Positions 1 through 11,213 of a stretch of 64,000 bases of DNA are shown in pieces. The stretch spans positions 3,518,501 through 3,582,500 of the forward strand of contig JAQPZY010001689.1 of assembly GCA_029931535.1 (NCBI GenBank), read 5' to 3'. The stretch comes from Margaritifera margaritifera. Its lineage: Eukaryota; Mollusca; Bivalvia; Unionida; Margaritiferidae. The translations under genes were made by a program, and so were the position numbers. The first letter of the stretch is position 1, and each line of letters opens with the position of its first letter. Under the pieces are notes generated by a model that saw only the letters and a list, made by a program, of their open reading frames with translations, had not been told where the DNA came from and made no database searches.

Positions 1-448
1 CGCGTCCTCCCTTTTTTTTTTTCTAAAGTGAACACTATACATATCAAGAGTAATGTGCATATTGTGATTTCAAGACCACTTGGTGAGTTTTTGGTCGATT
101 TTTGTTAATCAAAATATGTTTATATTTTTGTCCATTTGTCTTGGTTTTCCTGGTCACTTTTTCAAAACAAAAAAGGTCAGAAACTCAATAAATTTCTCAT
201 TTTAATAAAAAATGTTTACACTTTTACTAATTTTGTCTATTTTCTGGTCTATTGTTTTCAATATTCGGTCAAAAACACTGTTTTAAAGTACTTTTTGACT
301 AAAATTTAACTTTTTACCCTAAAATCATATTTTTTTTACTCTATTTATATAGTTTTAGTAGATTTAACTTGAATTTGTTTTTAAAAAATATTTAGACCTA
401 AATAACTAAGAATATAAATGTAGATTTAACATTTAAAAGCTAATATCT

Positions 449-453
<5 letters not shown>
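1..453. other. AT-rich non-coding stretch
   Basis: T-rich, A-rich sequence with stops in all frames and homopolymer tracts. I see no gene, RNA or ordered repeat in it. Confidence 0.5.

Positions 454-522
<69 letters not shown>
454..522. repeat. (TA)n microsatellite
   Basis: Uninterrupted TA dinucleotides, seen directly. Confidence 0.97.
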
Positions 523-526
<4 letters not shown>

Positions 527-1668
527 TTTGAAATTAAAATACCGAAATATTATAGTCACACAAACCAGCTTTAGATACTATAAACTCACAAATAACCAAA
601 TATAGCTAAAAACGAAATAATTTTTGATTGATATAATTTAAAAGAAAATTTTAGAAAATATATATATTGAAAGAATCTACCAGATACAAATGTCTGAGAA
701 ACGGTTTGTTGTAAAAGTTTTACAAAAAAATATATAACACGTCGGCAACATAAGAGGCAATGTGTTATTCCAAGTTCTGCACAGATGTATTTAGGAGCCC
801 ACAAAGAGTATACACTGAGGGACTTTGTAATAAAAAGGTTAGAAAGAGGAAGAAAAATTGGATCAGAACAGGCTTGAAACCTGTGGAGGAAAATAACTAG
901 CGAATAACTACTAAAGATATACACATCAAAGGTAGATAATATAGAAACTGAGTCAGCGTGGAAACGTTGGCTGATCGATTACATATTTGTCTAGAAGGTA
1001 AACACGTTAAAATCACCGATACATACGTTTTATTTCAATTTAATGCATACAAATATGCTATATATCATGAACGGAACTATTAGGAACTTCAAAGAAGCCA
1101 GGTTTCAAATGAAAAGGAATGTAATAATCAGTATTCATTGTGACATTGAACGAGAATATGGCTTTACTTAAAAAAGGATCAATGTATTTGAAATTTTTTA
1201 TGTGTAACTTAAACATAATATAATGAGAAATGATATACAAGAACATATTACTGATCTTATGCTTAGAGATATGAAGACGTATCAGCTGGCAATAAGTATG
1301 TACAACTACCAGATAGGGTAAATAGTAAAAAACAAGAATAAATGTTAGGAATAACGATCATAACTGCTTTTGTATGCAATAGAGTCAAAATCCAATTCTA
1401 CATAAGGATAGCTCTAATAAGAATAATATTTAAAAATATTCTGACTTCCTTCATAAATGTCCAGTACAACTGAAAGATTTTCCATTTTTCAAACATAAAT
1501 TTTCAGCTTCTGTCAATATATATCAAATAGTTGAAGGAGAGAAAAAATATCCCCACTTCGTAGAACTGAAAATGTTATTCGAGAGAATAGCTATAATTTT
1601 TTACTATACGAATGCCATGATATTACAAGTACTGACTTACATTATTATTATTGTTATTATTATTATTA

Positions 1669-1669
<1 letters not shown>
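523..1669. other. Non-coding AT-rich stretch
   Basis: There are open frames of 112 and 62 codons on the minus strand, but their composition is that of random AT-rich DNA and I see no motif. I consider the region non-coding. Confidence 0.45.

Positions 1670-1731
<62 letters not shown>
1670..1731. repeat. (TA)n microsatellite
   Basis: A TA array, preceded by a short TTA/TTG trinucleotide run (1640-1668). Confidence 0.97.
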
Positions 1732-1734
<3 letters not shown>

Positions 1735-1910
1735 CCACACACAATTAAAAAGAGGGTCGATTCGATCGTTGTGATAACTGTAACATCCACATCCATTCCA
1801 AAACTTAATTAAAAAACCAGCATAAATATTGCAACCAAAATAAACCATTATCATTAGAAAAACCATCAAATGTCTGTATAGAGTTGAAAAACAAAAATTT
1901 GTTTAGAACA

Positions 1911-3306
1911 TAACTTTGTTGTTTACGCAGACTTCGAATCTGTTCTTCCTGAATACGAAATATTAATGAATAGAACAAATACCACTCATAAACACATTGC
2001 TTCTGGTTACTGTTTATATCTAGTATTAAAATATGCTATATGAACCAAAGGTACCTGTATTACTAGATTTTGCAGGATGGTATTATAAAGAATGATGGTC
2101 TATAAGATACCAAAATAAACCGAAGTCGTTCATCATATATTTAAAACCTAACAAGTTATATGACTTTGCGATGTCGCAACCTCTTGCAGCTTGTGGGTTT
2201 TTGTTGGCGAATAAAGGATAACTAGAAGCTATTCAAGAAAACGTTTTAAAATGGAATCATGACGACAATAAGGATGTTATTTTAGAAATACCCCAAAAAG
2301 TACATGATTTATTTAAAGAGAATCCACTTGCACCTGACCACGGATTACCAAAAGATCATAACGCAACACAAAGCTCTAATCTACGTTATCTGACAAGTAA
2401 ATGTACTTAGTGCATTATAGAGTTTTGAAATTAGGTTTAAACTAAATAAAATACACAGAGCCATACCATTTAAACAAGACAAATGGTTAAAGCAACAGAA
2501 GCAACTAACGATTTTGATAAGGATTTATTCACATGGATGATTAATCATGTCTTGGTATTCAAATATAAAATCATAGAAAAAGGAGAATTAACCACAATAC
2601 TAGTGACACAGATCAGTTTAAAAAAGGATAACATTCAACCAAATGACAAGAGTAGAACAATAATTGATGAGGATATTGCACTAGTTGAGATGTCTAAACA
2701 TAACATATCTGCTGATAGGCCAATATATGGCGGATTTACTATCCTAGAAGTATCAAAACAATTGATGTATATTTTCTACTACTATTGTTTTGAAACAACG
2801 ATATAAAAGTAAAATTACATTTTTGGCCATAAACACAGATTCATCAATATTTTACGTAGAAAAAGAAGCTTTTTATAAGGATGTGACTCAGATGATGGAC
2901 TAGCTACATACAAGTGATTATTCCAAGGATAACATCTATGGAATACCACAAGTAAACAAGAAAATACCAGGGCTATTTAAGATTATCTTAACTGACAACC
3001 AATACAAGAGTTTGTTGTGTTACGATCTAAGTCACATGCTGTTCTAAAATCCGATCATACAACAAAAAAAGGTATGCAAATGGATAAATAAACCATTGAT
3101 GAAAAAATAGAACATTTAATGATTACAAAGATTGTTTATTTCATGTGAACAGTGCAAACATACAGTTAAAACTAGATTAAATAAATATGAAGTATTTTTA
3201 ACAGAATTTGTTAAGAAGTCATTATCACCATTCTATAACAGAGTAAAGCTTATAAATACTTTGGAATCTGAACCTTATGGCTATATTAACAAGCAAATAA
3301 AATAAC
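1911..3306 (+). pseudogene. Family-B DNA polymerase remnant A (protein-primed, Polinton/virus type)
   Basis: Decayed PolB of the lineage common in animal Polinton-like and viral elements; it would replicate linear DNA. Conserved blocks follow one another on the plus strand across three frames. They are an exonuclease I-like VVYADFES (about 1917), the palm block KLYDFAMSQPL (about 2155), NPLAPDHGLP (about 2322), an ATNDFDKDLFTWMIN block (about 2500), a thumb-side PIYGGFTILEVSKQLMY (about 2720), a degenerate motif C reading NTDSS where TDTDS is usual (about 2835), FYKDV and DYSKDNIYGIP (about 2870-2945), and a C-terminal KYEVFLTEFVKKSLS (about 3185) running to a stop at 3306. The segment between ExoI and the palm is missing. 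There are many in-frame stops and shifts, so it is dead. Its sequence type differs clearly from the polymerase in the 10.6-26.6 kb element and matches the remnant at 54.9-56.8 kb. Confidence 0.72.
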
Positions 3307-3743
3307 TCCTTTTTTATTTCATCAAACTTTCATTAACTATCTTAGATTTAAGTAATAATTTATGTTTATTTGTATTTATACGATAATTATGCCCTCTTTT
3401 TGTTACTAAATATGCACATCCACGTTTTAACTTCTGTAAAGTTTAATCACTGTTTTTATAATAAAAGCTTTTTGCAATATATGTTTAACGTTTTTTACAT
3501 TTGTTAAAATGATAATTTCTTTTCGTATGTTCTATTTCAGGAAATTTTCTTTTACATGTCATAGCGTATATAAATCGATGAAGGATTGTTTGAATCCATG
3601 TATTTACAGTAACTTTTGTTTTAAAATTACTTAGAAACAAAGTTGTTTAGCACAATATTGTGAATATATAGCTTGCACACAAAAATATTCATTAAAATTT
3701 ATTTTTGCAGTCGGGCAAGTTATGATACTTTTCGGAGTATTCA
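3307..3743. other. Non-coding spacer
   Basis: AT-rich sequence between the polymerase remnant and the zinc-finger cluster. No coding signal was seen. Confidence 0.4.
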
Positions 3744-3850
3744 TTACTTATTATACGTATTTTTCCCATGTTCATCTGATTTTAAGTGGTCATCCAAATC
3801 TGTTGTCAGAAATTTTGAACAACGCTGACAAAAAGTAATGTCAGGCTTAT
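3744..3850 (-). pseudogene. Zinc-finger ORF fragment 1
   Basis: A minus-strand frame ends in a short peptide with a CQRC pair followed by DDHLKSDEHGK, that is C-x2-C-x11-H-x5-H, then a stop. It is the same single-finger pattern as in the next three ORFs. The upstream part has stops and no start is evident. It was probably a small DNA- or RNA-binding protein of the same decayed element as the neighbouring polymerase. Moderate support from motif and clustering only. Confidence 0.45.
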
Positions 3851-4037
3851 TTCATGGTGTTATTGTAAATATATACCCATAAAAGAGGCAAACGTCACAT
3901 ACATCAATCGTTTTAATCCAGAAATAGATACTTCTTAATTGATTACAACGTACACAGTGATACATTTATTATCGATAAAACCATTTGAATAATTACATAG
4001 TACTACTAATTAAAGAAGAACTACTTGCTTTTCGTCT

Positions 4038-4331
4038 CTAAACTTTTCTTTTTAAATCTGTATTTTCATATTTTAAGTCACAAAGATATATTAGAAACTT
4101 CTTCTTCTTTTCGTGTTTACCAGTTTTAATATGATCAGACCAATAATTTGCCTGAACCCGCTGTGTACAAGAACATATAAAAGTATTTGTTATTTCATTA
4201 TATTCACGAAGTATAGTAGGTCTACCAGCAACAAGACAATAATTACATGCAATAATATAAATATAATACTTTTTATGGTGAGTACTAGAACATTGTATGC
4301 ATCTAAACGTTTTAATACCATTTGCTGACAT
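4038..4331 (-). CDS. Small zinc-finger protein (unrecognised family)
   Basis: A 97-codon open frame starting MSANGIKTF. It contains a CIQC pair, a later CNYC pair, and a C-terminal finger with CSC followed by SDHIKTGKHEKKK, the C-x-C...H-x5-H arrangement typical of the small fingers accompanying this PolB lineage. A lysine-rich tail follows. The plus-strand frame over the same bases has no motif and is a shadow. It could be an intact remnant gene or a chance survivor of a decayed element. The function is unknown; nucleic-acid binding is inferred from the finger. Confidence 0.5.
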   Translation of the reverse strand: MSANGIKTFRCIQCSSTHHKKYYIYIIACNYCLVAGRPTILREYNEITNTFICSCTQRVQANYWSDHIKTGKHEKKKKFLIYLCDLKYENTDLKRKV

Positions 4332-4345
4332 GAAAATAGTTTAAA

Positions 4346-4504
4346 TTACATATTTTGTTTATCAATCATAACTACGGATTTATCTTTAAATCGTTTACAT
4401 ATCTTCATGTTATATTTTCTAGTGTTTTGATGTGTTAAGTAATTAGTCTGATAAATACATTTTCCACATTTACAGCTCATCTTATTAAACTTATGATAAC
4501 CCAT
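4346..4504 (-). CDS. Small zinc-finger protein, 52 aa
   Basis: The ATG at 4504 opens a 52-codon frame with a CKCGKC cluster followed by NYLTHQNTRKYN, the same C-x-C...H-x5 layout as its neighbours but with the last histidine position replaced by tyrosine. It is rich in lysine and too short for many ORF finders. It lies 14 bp upstream of the preceding ORF in the same orientation, so the fingers form a tandem set. Its function is not known. Confidence 0.42.
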   Translation of the reverse strand: MGYHKFNKMSCKCGKCIYQTNYLTHQNTRKYNMKICKRFKDKSVVMIDKQNM

Positions 4505-4861
4505 GTATTAACTATATTCTAATTAAATATAAATTAATCAATGTATTTAACTTTATATTGAGGCGATTCAACACCTAGGTAAGTAACATGGCCTTTTGGG
4601 ACGTATTTACTTCCTTTTACATATATAATTAAAGACAAAAATGCAGCAACAGCTAGTACAAGCCAGGTAAAAAACACAACGACACCTTTGTCTTAATTCT
4701 TTTTACTCTTTTCTTAATTTTTTTTCAACATTGTATGATTTTTTAAAACTTCTCTTTCTCCTCAAGTTTTGTTGTTTATATTATCACCTAAATTCATTTA
4801 TTAAGTACCTAATAATCATCGTCACTTGTGTCAACTACGTATGGTCTGCCTAACATCTTAT

Positions 4862-5167
4862 TTATTCCTCTTTAATTAAAATATATGGACGAAAATCATT
4901 TAAATAGATCATGACTTTGTTTGTTGAGTATTCTATTAGCCTTATCATGCATTGTAACTTTTTCAATGTCTTGTTTCCTAATTCTGAATCATCATTAGTT
5001 AATATCTCAACGGTATTAACCATGCTAATTGCTTCACGAACCTTCTGGTTGTTCTGCTCCGCATCAGTATTTATTACTTTACCTACATTGTTGTGCTTAC
5101 TAACTATATACTTATTTAGATTGCAATTATATCGTGCTTGGTGATTACAATGACTACACTTAACCAT
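4862..5167 (-). CDS. Zinc-finger protein with helical C-terminus
   Basis: A 101-codon frame beginning MVKCSHCNHQARYNCNLNKY. This is a C-x2-C pair followed by a helix with a terminal SKHN, resembling one C2H2 finger at residues 4-26. The remainder is charged and probably helical with no recognised domain. It completes the series of small finger ORFs at 3.7-5.2 kb. The opposite strand frame is a shadow. Confidence 0.48.
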   Translation of the reverse strand: MVKCSHCNHQARYNCNLNKYIVSKHNNVGKVINTDAEQNNQKVREAISMVNTVEILTNDDSELGNKTLKKLQCMIRLIEYSTNKVMIYLNDFRPYILIKEE

Positions 5168-5619
5168 TTATGTTACTAAACACTGTTAGGTATAATTTAT
5201 TTCTACTACGCTCCTGTTTTTGTTGTAGTAATCACATATTATAGTATACTACATCCCTACCTAACCTCCCTACAGACACATATTTCAAGATGTTTTCAAA
5301 TAAACTCCAAGATAACTTGTCACGGTGATTCAATTATATCTCAAGTAAAACATAAGAATCAAGTAATGTTACTTTCAAGTTCATTTAAATAACATTGTGA
5401 TTTTGTTTTAACTATTAGACCCTACCTACTTATTTGGGGCATTTATGGCTCCATTTTTACGTAGAATATTTCTCCTAATTTTCTATTTTCTGCGTCTGCG
5501 AAAGACACTAGACTTGAAAGGCCGAAGAAGCCCCATGCTGAAACTATTTAATATCTGGAATCTGTCATTGTTCGTCTATCTAATACCCTGAAAACGGATC
5601 AATCCAATTTTGTCTTCTC
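5168..5619. other. Non-coding stretch
   Basis: No gene or ordered repeat seen. Confidence 0.4.
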
Positions 5620-5750
5620 TCATATTGTTCACTCCTTAATGGTCTACTTCCAACTCGTCCAGTCTCAACTCCTCTATTGTACCAATTCGTATACTGTCAA
5701 CTCGTCTGTTGTGTCATTTTGCTTACTCCCAATTCGTCTTCTTGACTATT
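5620..5750 (+). repeat. Minisatellite arm (plus orientation)
   Basis: Imperfect units of about 24-28 bp around CAACTCGTCTACTGTGTC-like text. The reverse complement of the same unit recurs at 6060-6290. Confidence 0.6.
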
Positions 5751-6059
5751 ATTTCTTTAAAATAACGACACTTTATCTTTTTATTGTAAGCATTTTTTGT
5801 CTTATTGTTAAACCAAATCTTGTTCAGATAGTTAGTGCACACCTTGCAACATGTCTGCAAAGGTCGTTTTCTCATCATATAAAATGTCTTTTATGCGCAT
5901 GAGTTTCCAATGTGTCGTGTGTGTAGTCTTGTACCAAGTGGTGAGTAGCCGGTTCGAACTTGAATTTTATCAGAACGTTCTTCTGAATTTTATATCTTTT
6001 CTGTTTCTGTTCACTGCTTGCTTGAAACCATTAAACATGCAAGTTAGTTAGTCAGTTAG

Positions 6060-6290
6060 CTTGAACAATCATCGTAAAATAGACGAGTAGGGAGTTGACC
6101 AATTCACACAGTAGACGTGTGGACAGTAGACCTATTGACACGGTAGACGAGTTGGGAGTAGACCTATTGATACACATGAAGAGTTGGAAGTAGACACAAT
6201 GACACAGTAGAGAAATTAACACTGCACAAATTAGGAATGTACACTTTCCGAGTGGACGCATTGGGAGTAGACGCAATGGAATCCACCCTT
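6060..6290 (-). repeat. Minisatellite arm (inverted)
   Basis: GTAGACGAGTTGGGAGTAGAC-like units, the inverted counterpart of 5620-5750. The two arms enclose about 310 bp and could fold back. Confidence 0.6.
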
Positions 6291-8790
6291 TACCAATATG
6301 TGTCCCGCTCACCTTAATTTCCAAGAAGAATAGAAGAAGAAAAAAATTAGGTCTGCAGCATATCTGTTATAAGATCTTCAATATTTCCCACTCAGTTCGG
6401 GGAAAAAGTATTATAAGCATTGAGATAAGACTGGATAAGATTGCAACCACTTGTAATAAATTGGTCGTGACGCCTTAAGCTTATATCTCTGCATATTTTC
6501 AACATTATGTTCGGTAAGCGGTTAGGTCAGTATTTTGCAGGAATTTTATATCAAGTGGGGGTTAATGAGGGATGATTCTTGATAATATGACACCATGAAC
6601 CGATTGGAATGGATTAATTTACCTCCCCAAAGATCGCAAGGGAGGCATTTTATATGCAAGACTGCAAAGCCTGCTACGTATATGCCTGACTGTTTTTATA
6701 GCCGTTAGTTTACGCTGATAATGTCCTGGAGAGGTGTTTTGGACCTATCGACATAAAGCTGAACACAAATTTGAACTCATGCCCAAATTGAAATTTTTTT
6801 TCTCTTCATTTGCTTTGGAATTCTACGTATACTATTTTATTTGTATTTGGTACATTCATGACAAAGTTCAAATATACTGTGGGATTTTACGTATAATATT
6901 TTATTTTGGAGTTTCCAGTCTCGGTTCTTTTTCTGTACTCAGACGGTATCATTAATTCGGAGCCCTGAACAGAGGGTAGACAGACTCTGAATTCAAGGCT
7001 TGCTCTATAAATTAACGATATTTAAATATGAATTAATGAATTAATATCTGATATAATTATTATATATGAAGATATTTTAAGAAAGGAGCGTGGCCTTAAT
7101 CATAACAGAGACACAGCCGTGTAGGATTAATATTTCCTGGACTGGCGTCTTATCCATACGGTTTTTTGTCCTGAAAAATGCAGAGAATGAAAATAATGAA
7201 TTTAAAAAAAATGAAAAGCTTATCATAAAGCATTGTTGAATTTGATATCAGGTGCCCATTAATTCAAGTGCAAGTGAATTAAATTAAAAACATCGAATCG
7301 TGAAATTGAGTCAGAAAAAGGAAGAAAAAAAGAAATATATCCATACTACTTCAGAAATTAATAGTAAGTAGAGAAAGGCGTTAACGTATATCAGTGAGAC
7401 AGCGAATCATGCCCCTTCCTCATAAAATTTGACATAACATTTTGAGTAATAAATGGTACTCCAGAGTTGGAAATCTTACTCGAAATCGACAAATGGATCC
7501 TCTTGATTGGTCAGAATATTTTCGAGTAAGATTTAGAGCCGGAGCGGCCTGGAAGTAATGTGCCCAGCAAAGCAAGTTTGGACCAGTTAAATGATAACGC
7601 ATAATGCACGTGCAGAGCAAGAAACACTTTCGCATTATCTACTGTGTGTATAAGTTGTAACTCCAGTCATAATAACTGAAATAAATTTCAAAATATTGAA
7701 ACAATTTGGTGATGGTGATTAATTATGAAGAGGTACAGAGATGTACAGATAACATACACAAAACAAATAACATACACATAACACAAAGCATAAAACCTTT
7801 CCCCGTTCTCAACAGTTGTTAGACTGCACTTTGTATGTGAGTTTACCGGTCGTCAGTGGGTTTGTGAATGATTGGAAACATTGAAACTGTACGATATGTA
7901 TAATTACAAGCAATAGCTTCACTAGTTGCTACAATCCTACATGTGTGTAACTTATTTTACATTCAGCCTCCAGAATATTTGTACTCTAAACAGAACAATA
8001 AAACATAGTAAAGAACATAAAAAGTGTGCTAATTAAGGATTGAGTTTACACTTTATAGCAAGTCTCTCAAGACAGAACTTATAATATTTGATACGGGAAT
8101 CTAGATGCACAAGCACTAAGCGGGTACACACACACAACATGTTCACCGCTTGTATGGTTAAAACTATTGCAAAGTATGTTTTGGATTTAAGCGCTAATAA
8201 AAGAAGATTAGATGAAATTATTTAAAGGAGACCTATTAATTTGGTTTTCATATTTTGTTGGTTTCTATTTGGTCAAAGCTGTTAGCTATCTAATCTGCCC
8301 AATACACTGTTTAAATATGTTATGATATGACCTTGGAAAAGAGACTCAATCTTCATTTAAAGTGATAACATAACCACATGCATTTGCTGTAATAGTAATG
8401 ATGACAATAAAACTATTAGAACCAAATACAATCTGCACATGCTTATTATTTGAAACTGATTAGTTGAAAAGCAAAAGAAAATGTGTCTGAAAATTATCAG
8501 TGCCATTATCCTTTGGAATAACCTACATGTCTTCCCCAGAGGGAGGAACATTTTAGCTCTGAACATCTGACTCAACATGAAAGACATTACCTCCGCGGAA
8601 CGAATATTATCAGAAAAGTTTGGCATAAGTTTCTAAATTAGCAACTAATACTTTTGATAAGCAGGGTAAGAATGATAGGGAGGGTGGGATTATCTTTATA
8701 AATAAAGATCGTCATGGGATAGAAATTTTACCCTTACCAACTTTGAACATGGTGTGCAAGCTTCTCTTCTCATATTGTCATATCTATTGT
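6291..8790. other. Gene-free interval
   Basis: AT-rich, with several 60-90-codon frames of random composition on both strands. No domain, RNA gene or repeat family was recognised. Confidence 0.45.

Positions 8791-8879
<89 letters not shown>
8791..8879. repeat. (CT)n(TA)n compound microsatellite
   Basis: A CT run passing directly into a TA run. The same compound arrangement recurs at 54649-54737. Confidence 0.95.
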
Positions 8880-8883
<4 letters not shown>

Positions 8884-10149
8884 TATATATATAAAATTTA
8901 GGGATACTCTTTGTTTTATCAACTGAAACTTTTAATGACATCAGCAAGGGACACGGACTTACAAGAAGAATCACACTGTCACAGTCTATACCAAGCGTGC
9001 GAAAATTTTTAATTTTCCTACTTCGATTCATCTCCATTGGTTTTCCTTTCTTCGATAAAGCCAGGTCAGATCTAGGCATAAAGTTGTATTAGATTCATGG
9101 AGAAGTAGTTAGAATAAGCAGAAAGTTACTCTACACAATTCCTTATCTAGGTGACTGTTTTTATTTGGCTTAAATGAGATCGCCTGCCGAAGACATATTT
9201 CATTCGAGCCATCATCCGTTTCTGGGTAAAAGAGTGTTTTTTTTCTTTCTGTTATTTGTGTTACAAATGTAAGCAAATTTCCTTCAAACACGTCTCATTG
9301 GACTGTAACAAGAAAGAATCTAGACGAAAGCAAGAAGACGTTTTTTATTTGGTGCAATTGGGCTCTATAGCTACAACTTTCTGAATGGTGGATATAAATA
9401 CACTTTGCAGAAGGTTGGACTTCTAATTGTCAAATGCTCATTCTGATCTGATTTTGTGTGTATTCCGTGATGCACATGTTTGCATCCCTTTACCAACTTA
9501 ACATTTCCCTTTCTTAATAATGCAATGACATTTCGTATTTCTGCTGTCATTGAAATTCTCAATAATTTCTCAGCTCTGTTCCAAGAAAACTATCCTATTT
9601 TAATGTTTTGCTTGTTAGAGGAGAATTATGAGATTTCAATTAAAATTAATGGTCTTAAAGTAATGGAGATTCGAACAGAATTTCCGCAACTATTAGCGAA
9701 AAATTTAACTATTCGTTGTAGTGCTCTGAGACGTCGCAACGATCGTTTTCAAGCCATATGATTTATTTTAATAAATGCAGGCAAATGTAATCAAATAATA
9801 ATACTGCATTTTTATCGTAACAAGTAATAATTGATTGCAAAACCTATGTCTATAACTATGTAATTGTCATTTACATTAAGTCTGATTCCCGTAAAATATT
9901 GGACATTTCTCTCATCCGGATTATTATAATGAAACCGAAATCCAAAGTATATTTGTTTTGATGACTTTTTTTAGTCAGTCAAATTTCATGATATAATCAT
10001 GCTTTTGGTTAATTTTGTAATTTACATTTTCACGTAAACAGGATGTTAAGTCAATACACCACGATTCCTTGATAAAAATGTTTTGCTGTGTACATTAATA
10101 GCATTGAGATGCTAATATATTGTATATGATGACAAAATGCTAATATACC
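8880..10149. other. Mostly non-coding; one open frame of unclear status
   Basis: A plus-strand frame at 9480-9761 (93 codons, ending FQAI) and a minus-strand frame over 9371-9562 both look moderately protein-like, but neither shows a motif. Either could be an exon or chance. Nothing else is seen. Confidence 0.3.
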
Positions 10150-10574
10150 GTATATGATGACAAAATGAAAAATATTGTGTTCCACAGATATAGATCTGGG
10201 AAGCCATTTATCTATCGTCCCACAGCAATTACAAAGATGTATTTGCAAAAACCATACAAGGAATGATAAATGTCAGACTCCACTGGTATCTTCAACCCGA
10301 CAAACTACTAGCAGACTTTCAATGTGGATCCACACACCAGAGTAGAACAATTGACCATCAAGTCAGATTTGAAACTTTAGAGACGCTTTCAGAAAGAAAC
10401 AACATATAGCACCCATTTTTTTTACTTGGAGAAAGCGTGTGATACCAGGAAGCAGTATGATATAATGAACGACCTATTCAACCTATGTCTAAGGGTTCGC
10501 CTACTTATCTTTAAATTTTTATTTGGAAAAGAGAGATTTCAGAGTTAATGTAGTTTCTACCGTTTCTAAAGGCT
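10150..10574 (+). pseudogene. Non-LTR retrotransposon RT, 5' portion (interrupted by the Polinton)
   Basis: Degraded reverse-transcriptase coding of an RNase H-bearing non-LTR (Jockey/I-like) element. Recognisable pieces are YRPTAI near 10215, INVRLHWYLQPDKLLADFQCG (10270-10330, the region before motif A in these RTs), RTIDHQVRFETL near 10345, and the last codons before the element read VSTVSKG. There are multiple stops and shifts. The reading continues at 26577 on the far side of the inserted element, so this is one retrotransposon copy split in two. Confidence 0.75.
10569..10574 (+). repeat. Target-site duplication, left (AAGGCT)
   Basis: Six bases identical to 26577-26582, immediately outside the terminal inverted repeat. 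A 6-bp duplication is characteristic of Maverick/Polinton integration. Confidence 0.9.
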
Positions 10575-10649
10575 AGTAGTATAATGGGGGTGTTGGGGGA
10601 CTAGGGGGCATCCTATGTTAAAAAGGGTCAAAGGAATATAGGGACAAAA

Positions 10650-10797
10650 TGTATAGGGACAAGGGGAATTGAACATGGAGGGGCACTTGGGGGACAATGG
10701 TCCTTGAAAATGGTGGGCCTCTACAGGGACAAGTGGAATTTAACATGAAGTGGGGCACTGGGGGGACAACGGGCATGAAACATGGGACCTCTACACA
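10650..10797 (+). repeat. Subterminal tandem repeat in left TIR
   Basis: Two imperfect units of about 85 bp built on AGGGACAAG...GGGGCACT...GGGGGACAA. The inverted counterpart lies at about 26360-26500. Strong G-richness on one strand sets both element ends apart from the AT-rich interior. Confidence 0.6.
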
Positions 10798-10889
10798 CAC
10801 AAATATTTTTTTTTGTTTTAAAGGCAATAATGAAAATAATCTTTTCTAGAAAAGTGGTTGGCCCTGAAAAGTGGTGTCAATCAATCCAG

Positions 10890-11123
10890 TTAACATAGTG
10901 AACATCTCATGGAGGGTCTTCTTCTCCTTAGACTTCGATGGACTTCAGGACCGTAGATCAAGACACGCTTCAGGCACCCTTGTCTTTCGATATAGATCCT
11001 TCTTTTCCAGATTGTTGTAGTGGTGATCTTGGTAATCGCCCATGAGGCTTTGACGTACATCGGGTAGTCCGGGTTGAAGAACATCCCCGAGACGATGTTG
11101 GAAGGCTCTACTGAGGTATACAT
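10890..11123 (-). CDS. 77-aa basic protein, left TIR copy
   Basis: The frame from the ATG at 11123 gives a 77-residue protein nearly identical to the right-TIR copy at 25969-26202. The N-terminal half (YTSVE..NIVSGMFFNP) is uncharged, and the tail is arginine-rich (RRSLRRRRPS type) ending in MRCSLC. The family is not recognised. The upstream promoter is largely deleted in this copy and its 3' hairpin has lost the 5' arm, so expression from this side is doubtful. Preservation of the frame in both TIRs supports a real gene, although TIR copies may also be homogenised. Confidence 0.6.
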   Translation of the reverse strand: MYTSVEPSNIVSGMFFNPDYPMYVKASWAITKITTTTIWKRRIYIERQGCLKRVLIYGPEVHRSLRRRRPSMRCSLC

Positions 11124-11154
11124 CTTGAGAACCGGTGAAGCTTTATGAGACAAG

Positions 11155-11180
11155 CGGTGGCATATATAAAGGCATCACAG
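11155..11180. promoter_or_regulatory. Collapsed divergent promoter (left TIR)
   Basis: CATATATAAAGG here fuses the two TATA boxes that stand about 110 bp apart in the right TIR (25809-25814 and 25922-25929). The junction falls at shared TATA sequence, consistent with a microhomology deletion that removed the CRE-like and CCAAT sites. Confidence 0.7.
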
Positions 11181-11213
11181 CGCTTGTAGGGTTTTACCTT
11201 GGGCGGCCTCAGT

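Noticed and set aside
586..924. 112-codon minus-strand frame
   Set aside because: No motif and composition expected of random AT-rich DNA.
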